Origin: Phycisphaerae bacterium SM23_33
Lineage (GTDB): Bacteria > Planctomycetota > Phycisphaerae > SM23-33
Reading direction: 5' to 3'
Length of the DNA: 7,226 bases
NCBI GenBank assembly: GCA_001303665.1
Contig: LJUF01000219.1
Coordinates: 1-7,226, forward strand
Below, one piece after another: positions 1 to 7,226 of this stretch (within the stretch, counting starts at the first letter, position 1; every line of letters begins with the position of its first letter). The notes beneath the pieces are model-generated. The model was not told the DNA's origin. It did no database searches and saw only the letters and a program-made list of their open reading frames with translations. The position numbers and the translations under genes are program-made.

Positions 1-3
1 ATT

Positions 4-1026
4 TCATTGTCTTTCTCCCGGGTGCCGGTCAGGCGCTTCTGACTCCTCGCTCGAATCGGGCGGCGGGGCGGACCAATCCACCGTCCACGGCTGGCGTCGG
101 CGGAAGGGCTTGTCGAACCGGTTCTTCAGCACGCCGCGCTTCTCCAGATGGATCATGCACGCCCGCAGACAGCCCCGCCCGCCGCAGATGGCCTCGCCGG
201 TGTTGTACAGCCGCCGCGGCTTGTAGTAAAAGGGCGTGATGCCGTTGCGGGCGATCTTGTGCCCGAAGCCGGGCTCGTCGTACTGCTGGTCCTCGGCGAG
301 CTCCTCCACCGCCCGGCCGCCGCGGAAGGCAATGCAGCACGCCTCGCAGTCCAACCTGCCCCATTCGACCGCCCGGCCGCAAAGTTCGACCTTGACCGTT
401 TCGCTGGGGCTGATGGCGCTTCCGGGGCATTCCTGGACGCAGGCCATGCAGCGGTCGCACAGTTCCGGCCCGTCGTAGATGGCGTCCGGCTCCAGCGCCG
501 CCTCGGTCAGCACCACGCCCAGCCGCTGCCGCGGGCCGAACTGCGGAGTGAGGAAGACCTTGCTGTAGCCGATCTCCCCCAGGCCGGCCAGGTACGCGGC
601 GATGCGGAGGTGGATCATGACGTCGGGGGCGGCCTTGCCCGGCGCGACCGGCCGGCTGTAGCGGGGACGCAGCCGCCCTTCGTTGTCGATGCTTCGCCAG
701 TCGCTCTGGTGGCCGATGGGGATGGCTTCGTGGCCGGCGTCCTCGATGAATTTGCACAGGTTGATCACCACCAAGGGGATGTACAGGTACGTCAGCCCGC
801 CGTAGCCCATCGCCGAGTAGTTGCTGAAGAACGTGCCTTCCTCGATGCCGCGGAGGCTGCCGCGCATCACCCGGAAGCCCATGGCGATGACCGATTGGGC
901 CTCGGGCATGATCTGACGCGGGTCCATCTGGGTGGGCGCCCCCTCGAAGCGGTCGATCGAGGCTATGCCCACCATGTCGGCCCCCAATTCTCTCGCCCGC
1001 TTCCTGACCTGCTCAGAGGTGAGCAT
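4..1026 (-). CDS. QueG-like 4Fe-4S ferredoxin-fold protein
   Basis: This encodes a 340-residue protein resembling the epoxyqueuosine reductase (QueG) / reductive-dehalogenase-like iron-sulfur family. The N-terminal part (about 1-180) has the family look, including GADMVGIASIDRF at 15-27 and AGLGEIGYSKVFLTPQFGPR at 147-166. A classical cluster motif CxxCxxCxxxCP follows, with Cys190, 193, 196 and 200. Further cysteines at 216, 227, 230, 231, 281, 286 and 290 could hold a second cluster, but not in the standard CxxCxxCxxxCP spacing. The C-terminal tail after about 310 is Pro/Glu-rich. The ATG at 1026 is preferred over the in-frame TTG at 1044 because GGAG sits 7 bases upstream of the ATG, while the TTG has a purine-rich run abutting it. 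The family suggests a cytoplasmic redox enzyme, possibly corrinoid-dependent. The substrate cannot be read from sequence, and no other queuosine gene is nearby, so I do not call it queG. Confidence 0.85.
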   Translation of the reverse strand: MLTSEQVRKRARELGADMVGIASIDRFEGAPTQMDPRQIMPEAQSVIAMGFRVMRGSLRGIEEGTFFSNYSAMGYGGLTYLYIPLVVINLCKFIEDAGHEAIPIGHQSDWRSIDNEGRLRPRYSRPVAPGKAAPDVMIHLRIAAYLAGLGEIGYSKVFLTPQFGPRQRLGVVLTEAALEPDAIYDGPELCDRCMACVQECPGSAISPSETVKVELCGRAVEWGRLDCEACCIAFRGGRAVEELAEDQQYDEPGFGHKIARNGITPFYYKPRRLYNTGEAICGGRGCLRACMIHLEKRGVLKNRFDKPFRRRQPWTVDWSAPPPDSSEESEAPDRHPGERQ

Positions 1027-1033
1027 GGGCTTT

Positions 1034-1037
1034 CTCC
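1034..1037 (-). promoter_or_regulatory. Ribosome binding site for the QueG-like gene
   Basis: GGAG on the minus strand lies 7 bases before the ATG at 1026. It decides the start in favour of this ATG over the upstream TTG at 1044. Confidence 0.6.
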
Positions 1038-1062
1038 GTAACAATCCTCACCAGGGGTTCCG

Positions 1063-1084
1063 GCCGGCACCTTTGCCTGCCGGC
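1063..1084. repeat. Inverted repeat 1 in the divergent intergenic region
   Basis: GCCGGCA (1063-1069) and TGCCGGC (1078-1084) are perfect 7-bp arms around an 8-base loop. It lies in the presumed 5' leader of the minus-strand QueG-like gene. It could form a leader hairpin or be a protein-binding site. No U-tract follows on either strand. Confidence 0.45.
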
Positions 1085-1085
1085 T

Positions 1086-1111
1086 CGGGGCGATTACGCA
1101 ACGCCGCCCCG
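1086..1111. repeat. Inverted repeat 2 in the divergent intergenic region
   Basis: CGGGGCG (1086-1092) and CGCCCCG (1105-1111) form perfect 7-bp arms around a 12-base loop. It starts one base after the previous inverted repeat ends. The high GC makes chance occurrence less unlikely than usual. Confidence 0.4.
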
Positions 1112-1125
1112 GTCTTCTGCGTGGT

Positions 1126-1156
1126 GTTCCAGTCTAACCGGCCCGGTGCCTGGAAC
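1126..1156. repeat. Nested inverted repeat 3, possible operator
   Basis: The outer arms GTTCCAG (1126-1132) and CTGGAAC (1150-1156) are a perfect 7-bp pair. They enclose an 11-base odd palindrome, ACCGG-C-CCGGT (1137-1147). The element lies between two divergent genes, 55 bases upstream of the -35 of the plus-strand promoter. A regulator-binding site is a reasonable guess, but nothing in the sequence identifies the regulator. Confidence 0.45.
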
Positions 1157-1210
1157 GGATGAGTAAATTCCCGCCCCGAGGGCTTGGGAGGTGCGAATCT
1201 GCTCGGCGCG

Positions 1211-1239
1211 TTGAAGGGCACTCGCCACGGGGATAGAAT
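1211..1239 (+). promoter_or_regulatory. Sigma-70-like promoter for the MBL-fold hydrolase gene
   Basis: A -35 box TTGAAG (1211-1216) and a -10 box TAGAAT (1234-1239) are separated by exactly 17 bases. The -10 matches the TATAAT consensus at 5 of 6 positions and the -35 matches TTGACA at 4 of 6. Transcription would begin near 1246, giving a leader of about 33 bases. This is a sequence match only. Confidence 0.55.
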
Positions 1240-1265
1240 CCAGCAGCCGAATGCGGCAGATCAGG

Positions 1266-1272
1266 AAAGGAG
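1266..1272 (+). promoter_or_regulatory. Ribosome binding site for the MBL-fold hydrolase gene
   Basis: AAAGGAG ends 6 bases before the ATG at 1279, a strong Shine-Dalgarno match that fixes the start. Confidence 0.75.
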
Positions 1273-1278
1273 CATCCC

Positions 1279-1914
1279 ATGGGCGTCGAGATCACCTGGA
1301 TCAACCACGCCAGTTTCCGTCTGGCCGGCTCGCGCGTCGTCTACGTGGACCCTTGGAAGATTTCCGGTTCGGCCCGTGATGGGAACGTGGTCTTCCTTTC
1401 CCATTCCCATTTCGACCACTGCTCGGCGGAGGACGTGGCCAAGGTGCGGGCCGCCGACGGCGTCGTGGTCGGGCCGGCCGACGCCCTGGCCCAGGTCGGC
1501 GGCGGCCAGGCCCTGGCGCCGGGCAAGACCGTCGAGGCCGGTGGCGTGAAGGTCACCGGCGTGGCGGCCTACAACGTCGGCAAGCACTTCCACCCCAAAT
1601 CCAATGACTGGCTGGGGGCCGTGTTCGAGATGGACGGCGTGCGGGTCTATTATGCCGGCGACACAGACCGCCTTCCCGAAATGGCCGAACTCAAGGGGAT
1701 CGACGTGGCCCTGCTGCCGGTTGGCGGGACCTACACGATGGACGCGGCCGAGGCCGCCCGGGCCGCCGCCGACATCGGCTGCGAGGCCGCGATCCCGTAT
1801 CACTTCGGCGACATCGTCGGCTCTGCCGGAGACGCCAAGAAGTTCGCCGACGCCGCGCCCTGCACCGTCCACGTCCTCAAGCCCCGAGGGAAAGTCACAA
1901 TCCAGGCTGAGTAA
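1279..1914 (+). CDS. Metallo-beta-lactamase-fold hydrolase (UlaG/UPF0173-like)
   Basis: This is a compact 211-residue member of the metallo-beta-lactamase superfamily, of the short single-domain type often annotated as 'metal-dependent hydrolase' or UlaG-like. Visible motifs in order: ITWINHASFRL with His10 at the N-terminus; YVDPW with Asp24; the metal-binding HSHFDH at 42-47 (the HxHxDH signature); His103/His105 in the central KHFHPK; YYAGDTD at 124-130, where Asp128 is the usual bridging metal ligand; LLPVGGTYTMDAAEAA at 145-160; and PYHFGD with His175 as a likely last ligand. There is no signal peptide or membrane segment, so it should be cytoplasmic. The set of ligands looks complete, so it is probably an active one- or two-metal hydrolase. 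Substrate unknown. It has its own promoter and is transcribed away from the QueG-like gene and towards the B12-binding gene. Confidence 0.92.
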   Translation: MGVEITWINHASFRLAGSRVVYVDPWKISGSARDGNVVFLSHSHFDHCSAEDVAKVRAADGVVVGPADALAQVGGGQALAPGKTVEAGGVKVTGVAAYNVGKHFHPKSNDWLGAVFEMDGVRVYYAGDTDRLPEMAELKGIDVALLPVGGTYTMDAAEAARAAADIGCEAAIPYHFGDIVGSAGDAKKFADAAPCTVHVLKPRGKVTIQAE

Positions 1915-2014
1915 GAAAAGGCCAGATGCCCAGCGGAAGGTTCGCCGGCCCGGCCAGACCGCTGCGGGGATAGAGGCACTGGCAGAAATCAGTCCCGGCG
2001 TGGCCGCGGCTTTG

Positions 2015-2785
2015 TCATCTGACCATGTGGACTGCGTGTCGACGCCTGGCGGTTCGGCGCTGCCTGGCGGGCACACGTTGCTGGGTGCTGCGACGGCGCT
2101 TGCGGCGCCGGCCCGGCTGGGGAAGGTCCGGCCGGGGGATCCGCACCGGATGCTCCTGCACGATCTTCAGCGCCCTGCGGGCATCCGGGGCGTACAGGTC
2201 GGCGCGAATTTCCTCATCCAGGCCGTCCGCCCGGTTGAACACGCCGCCGGCGACCAGGATCTGCATCTGCTCGTGGGCCCCGATCTCCCGCACCAGCTCA
2301 ATCAGCTTGCGGACGTTGGGCACGGCCGACGGCTGCGTGCCGTATATGCACAGCACGTCCGGCTTGATCTGGGCGAGCATCTCCAGGATTTCGTCGTTGG
2401 GGACGCCCGAGCCGATGAACCACACGCTCCACCCCTCCGCCTCAAACAGGTCGGCGGTTATCTGGGCTCCGAGTTCCTCGACCTCCCCGTCGCCGCAGCT
2501 CACCAGCAGCCGCAGGCCGTTCTTGGGGTCTCTGCCGAGGTGGGCCTGAAGCTGGTCGGCGATCATCCGGTTGATCCGGGTGGCCATGTGCTCCATCAGG
2601 CGGTTGATCCGGCCGTTGTGGTACAGGTGCTGGACTTGTTCCATTGCCGGCCAGATGACGCATTCCAGCAGCTTCCGGGCACAGACCCCGCGGTCCAATG
2701 TCGCCCGGATCAGCTCGCGGGCCTGGCAGCGCATTCCGCCGAAGAGATGTTCGAGATACTGAGCGAAGGTCTCCGAGATTTCCAT
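2015..2785 (-). CDS. Two-domain cobalamin-binding protein with altered ligand motif
   Basis: This is a 256-residue protein with the layout of corrinoid carriers and CarH/MerR-type B12 sensors. A helical cap covers about residues 1-85. A Rossmann-like B12-binding domain covers about 90-210 (LRLLVSCGDGEVEELGAQI, the GWSVWFIGSGVPNDEI strand-helix, LCIYGTQPSAVPNVRKL, ILVAGGVFNRADGL). In the cap, the Wx9EH motif appears as Tyr55-x9-Glu65-His66. In the core, DxHxxG reads Glu101-Val-Glu103-Glu-Leu-Gly106, so the lower axial histidine is absent. Residues 226-256 form a very basic tail with 14 Arg. There is no DNA-binding domain at the N-terminus and no methyltransferase nearby. The start at 2785 has only a weak AAGGG about 7 bases upstream. 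It may sense or carry a corrinoid base-on, or bind something else. The fold call is firm, the function open. Confidence 0.85.
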   Translation of the reverse strand: MEISETFAQYLEHLFGGMRCQARELIRATLDRGVCARKLLECVIWPAMEQVQHLYHNGRINRLMEHMATRINRMIADQLQAHLGRDPKNGLRLLVSCGDGEVEELGAQITADLFEAEGWSVWFIGSGVPNDEILEMLAQIKPDVLCIYGTQPSAVPNVRKLIELVREIGAHEQMQILVAGGVFNRADGLDEEIRADLYAPDARRALKIVQEHPVRIPRPDLPQPGRRRKRRRSTQQRVPARQRRTARRRHAVHMVR

Positions 2786-2884
2786 AATCGCGCCCTTGGT
2801 CTAGCCGTGCCCCGGCGGACGACCGCGCCGCCCGCCAGGCCTGATCAGGTGAGCCGTTCGAAACTGCCGGTGGCCTTTCGGGCA

Positions 2885-2904
2885 CGGGAGCTTGGAGGCT
2901 CCCG
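2885..2904. repeat. 7-bp stem-loop upstream of the B12-binding gene
   Basis: CGGGAGC (2885-2891) and GCTCCCG (2898-2904) pair perfectly around a 6-base loop. On the minus strand it falls about 100 bases upstream of the B12-binding gene start. No T-run follows, so it is not an obvious terminator. Confidence 0.5.
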
Positions 2905-2927
2905 GCGGCCAGCGGCGTCTGCGAGAT

Positions 2928-2974
2928 TTCCCTCTTACCGCCGACGGGGTACCACCGGTGGCCACAAGAGGGAA
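2928..2974. repeat. 9-bp inverted repeat enclosing a 10-bp palindrome
   Basis: TTCCCTCTT (2928-2936) and AAGAGGGAA (2966-2974) are perfect 9-bp arms. Their 29-base loop contains the perfect palindrome CCACCGGTGG (2952-2961). The arms are not simply GC-rich, so chance is less likely than for the other hairpins here. Confidence 0.55.
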
Positions 2975-3001
2975 GGGCAATTTGTTAAACTGGGCAATTT
3001 G
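2975..3001. repeat. 10-bp direct repeat, 17-bp period
   Basis: GGGCAATTTG occurs at 2975-2984 and again at 2992-3001, with a 7-base spacer. It abuts the right arm of the preceding inverted repeat directly. A period of 17 is not an exact helical multiple, so paired operator sites are possible but not favoured. Confidence 0.55.
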
Positions 3002-3281
3002 AGGCACGCTGGTAAAATCGGGCATGCCTGGTGAGAATCTTGAGTATAAATGAGGATTTAGGGAAAATAGGTGGTTTGGGGAATATTGCGGGGAACGCTC
3101 TGGGGTGCAACTGCGACAATCAACGGTACCAGCATGTTAATGTAACTACCACAAAAGATTGGCCTTACGGAAGTGAAATCCCCGGTGCTCGAGAAGGCGG
3201 CAGGGCTCAAGCGGACAGGCCCGGCCCAAGGAGAGGCAGGGTGAACTGGCGGCAGGGGTCTTCCGACCAGCTACTTAGGAA

Positions 3282-3307
3282 GGTCGTGCCCCGCGGGCGG
3301 GACGGCC
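3282..3307 (-). terminator. Stem-loop just after the glycoside hydrolase stop, possible terminator
   Basis: Starting two bases beyond the TAA of the minus-strand glycoside hydrolase gene, about 9 base pairs (GGTCGT plus CCC on the plus strand, against GGG plus ACGGCC) form around a 7-base loop, with one bulged base and one G-U pair. The following minus-strand bases are TTCCTAAG, a poor U-tract. The position suits a terminator or an mRNA 3'-end stabiliser, but it is not a canonical intrinsic terminator. Confidence 0.35.
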
Positions 3308-3308
3308 A

Positions 3309-4508
3309 TTATTCCTGAGCCTTTGCTGCCTCCGTCCGAGTCTGCGGCTTGAGATAGATGTCGCCATCCGCCCCCGCCAGCAGGTGTTTCCGGCCGCGCC
3401 TTCCCGTGCCCAGGCTGGTGCGATCCTCGGAGAAGGTGACGGTGACCGGCTGATTGCCCATGGGGTTGTACACGACGGTGCCGTTTTCGAATTCCCGCTG
3501 AACTGCCTTGTCGGGCCGGCCCTTGCCGGGCCCCAGGGGGCGGCCAAGGCTCTTGTTCCAGAACGGATACCAGTCGTGGAGGTGGTCGGGCCTGGGCAGA
3601 GGATTCGGGTCGGAGAAGAGGCAGTAGCCGTCGGAGTGGGTCAGGCTCAGGGCCGTGGTGGCTCGCATGAGGTTCAGGTCCCGGCGGGACCCATGGTACC
3701 AGGTTTCCAGGCAGTTGATCCGGGGCGGGCGAAGGTTCTTCTCGGCCCAGGCGAGGGTGTCGGCGATTCGTTTCCAGTCGCCCGCAGTCCGCGAGCGGTA
3801 GCACTCCATGAAGTAGCCGTTGACGTATTCGGCCGTGAGCGGCGTCGTGCGGTCGTTGGCGTTGACCAGGATGAGGGCCTTCTGGCCGACGGCGGCGCGG
3901 ACGGCCTTGGCCAGTGCCAGCCGGTGCTCGTCCTCCTGCCACCAGTCCAGCATCACGCCGTCCACCGCGCCGGTTTCGACGACGGCCCTGCAGCGGGCGG
4001 CCACGTGCCTGCGGTATTCGGGATTCCTGTAGTCCAGTTGGTAGAACCCGCCCTCGGCCCAGCCGGGAACGGGCTTGCCGTCCTTGTACATCCACCATTC
4101 ATGCCCGTCGGGCAGGAACCCTTTCCGGGCGTCGCGGTAACGGATTTCGGCCAGCAACACCAGATTGGGGTTGAGCTTGAGCAGTCGCTTTCGCTTCTGG
4201 CGGGCTTGGGCGATGCTGCCGGGCGTGAAGCCGGTGGCCAGGCCCACGGGCTGGCGGTTCCATTGCAGGCCGAGGTAGCCGGGGCCGTGAAAGATCAGGT
4301 CGTGCCGCGCCGCCGTCACCAGCGCGTCCTCGCCCTTGAGGTTCTCGGCCGGATTCCACGCCTGAAAGACCGACGGAAACGTCCGATCGGCGATCCGCCG
4401 CAGGAGGGGCTTTTCCTCACCTTCCCGGGTCGTCGGCCCGGCTTGGGTCGTGGCGGCCGCCATCGTGGCGGTCAGAAAGACTGCCATGATTCGCAAGCAT
4501 CTGGTCAT
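3309..4508 (-). CDS. Secreted putative glycoside hydrolase, TIM-barrel type
   Basis: This is a 399-residue protein with a clear Sec signal peptide: basic MTRCLR, hydrophobic core at about 7-19, probable cleavage after TTQA (residue 23). There is no lipobox. The mature part resembles 'putative glycoside hydrolase' proteins I associate with Planctomycetes and Verrucomicrobia. Barrel-like strands include NLVLLAEIRYRD at 115-126, VDGVMLDWW at 182-190, ALILVNANDR at 211-220, NGYFMECY at 230-237, PRINCLETWYH at 262-272 and LTHSDGYCLFSDPNPLP at 289-305. Asp188 and Glu235, at strand ends, are the best candidates for catalytic acids. The end (VVYNPM at 345-350, VTVTF, DIYLKP) looks like a small beta domain. 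The ATG at 4508 is preferred to the TTG at 4523 because GAGGT ends 8 bases upstream of it. It would act on glycans outside the cytoplasm; substrate unknown. ileS lies 93 bases upstream on the same strand. Confidence 0.8.
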   Translation of the reverse strand: MTRCLRIMAVFLTATMAAATTQAGPTTREGEEKPLLRRIADRTFPSVFQAWNPAENLKGEDALVTAARHDLIFHGPGYLGLQWNRQPVGLATGFTPGSIAQARQKRKRLLKLNPNLVLLAEIRYRDARKGFLPDGHEWWMYKDGKPVPGWAEGGFYQLDYRNPEYRRHVAARCRAVVETGAVDGVMLDWWQEDEHRLALAKAVRAAVGQKALILVNANDRTTPLTAEYVNGYFMECYRSRTAGDWKRIADTLAWAEKNLRPPRINCLETWYHGSRRDLNLMRATTALSLTHSDGYCLFSDPNPLPRPDHLHDWYPFWNKSLGRPLGPGKGRPDKAVQREFENGTVVYNPMGNQPVTVTFSEDRTSLGTGRRGRKHLLAGADGDIYLKPQTRTEAAKAQE

Positions 4509-4516
4509 TTGGGCTG

Positions 4517-4521
4517 ACCTC
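4517..4521 (-). promoter_or_regulatory. Ribosome binding site for the glycoside hydrolase gene
   Basis: GAGGT on the minus strand lies 8 bases before the ATG at 4508. It supports that ATG over the TTG at 4523, which overlaps the site. Confidence 0.6.
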
Positions 4522-4601
4522 AAACGTGCCGGGTTGTCGTCTTTATCCCGCCGTGGGGATCCGGCCTGCTTCTTGTGCTTCCGGTATGCGTCTCTGTCGT
4601 T

Positions 4602-7226
<2,625 letters not shown>

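Larger units (their letters stand above)
2786..3308. other. Intergenic stretch of 523 bases without a convincing gene
   Basis: This lies between the start of the B12-binding gene and the end of the glycoside hydrolase gene, both on the minus strand. It holds several inverted repeats and a short direct repeat (listed separately). About 3001-3180 is GC-poor, at 46% by my hand count, against well over 60% in the flanking genes. A 95-codon plus-strand frame opens with GTG at 3031, but it has no ribosome site and no recognisable motif. A minus-strand frame from about 3273 to 3058 lacks a usable start. I recognise no riboswitch or known small RNA here. The minus-strand promoter of the B12-binding gene should lie in it, but I found no good -35/-10 pair. 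Confidence 0.6.

Noticed and set aside
148..1041. 297-codon open frame on the plus strand, antisense to the QueG-like gene
   Set aside because: The translation is low-complexity with no family resemblance, and the opposite strand codes a clear iron-sulfur protein. Long antisense frames are expected at this GC content.
1915..2014. Bidirectional terminator between the convergent MBL and B12-binding genes
   Set aside because: The 100-base spacer has GC-rich partial palindromes but no stem followed by a T-run in either direction.
2856..2870. GTTCGAAAC resembling a tRNA T-loop
   Set aside because: The bases on either side do not pair as a T-stem, and no anticodon arm or acceptor stem surrounds it.
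2936..2970. Possible cobalamin riboswitch upstream of the B12-binding gene
   Set aside because: The GGTGGCCAC sequence superficially suggests a B12-box, but the conserved GCCACTG context and the surrounding multi-stem architecture are not visible on either strand.
1604..3034. 476-codon plus-strand frame across the end of the MBL gene, the B12-binding gene and the spacer
   Set aside because: It overlaps two well-supported genes in wrong frames, and its residues are Pro/Arg/Ala-biased without motifs.
3058..3273. Minus-strand open frame containing a hydrophobic MLVPLIVAVAPQ segment
   Set aside because: The only ATG would leave about 25 codons, no ribosome site is evident, and I recognise nothing in it.
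3031..3318. 95-codon plus-strand frame starting with GTG in the long intergenic region
   Set aside because: It has no Shine-Dalgarno, a second half of arginine-rich low-complexity sequence, and runs into the end of the glycoside hydrolase gene. Kept only as unexplained sequence.
3384..4517. 377-codon plus-strand frame opposite the glycoside hydrolase
   Set aside because: It is a codon-bias shadow of the recognised secreted protein, with no ribosome site or motif.

Overview
The window is GC-rich, at well over 60% in the coding parts I counted. It looks like chromosomal DNA from an uncultured bacterium, most plausibly a planctomycete or another member of the PVC group. That placement is an inference. 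It rests on a putative glycoside hydrolase of a type I associate with Planctomycetes and Verrucomicrobia, on the style of the B12-binding protein, and on repeat-derived peptide insertions in ileS that resemble ones I recall from PVC genomes. No search was run.

Layout, left to right. (1) Minus strand, 4-1026: an iron-sulfur protein related to the QueG / 4Fe-4S dicluster family. (2) 1027-1278: a divergent intergenic region with three successive inverted repeats and a good sigma-70-like promoter for the next gene. (3) Plus strand, 1279-1914: a small metallo-beta-lactamase-fold hydrolase. (4) Minus strand, 2015-2785, convergent with the hydrolase: a two-domain B12-binding protein that lacks the canonical cobalt-ligating histidine and ends in an arginine-rich tail. 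(5) 2786-3308: about 520 bases without a convincing gene, holding several inverted repeats, a 10-bp direct repeat and a patch of low GC. (6) Minus strand, 3309-4508: a secreted putative glycoside hydrolase with a probable TIM barrel. (7) Minus strand, 4602 to the right edge: the C-terminal roughly 870 residues of isoleucyl-tRNA synthetase.

The genes do not form an evident single pathway. ileS and the glycoside hydrolase lie in the same direction 93 bases apart and could share a transcript. The other genes look like independent units. I see no phage, CRISPR, transposase, tRNA or rRNA, and no convincing new multi-gene system.

The most interesting material is inside ileS: two probable in-frame repeat-derived insertions, a stretch of about 26 residues missing just before the WCxxRxRxWGxPIP motif, and a C-terminal zinc-finger region that keeps only one of four cysteines. 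The altered ligand positions of the B12-binding protein come next.
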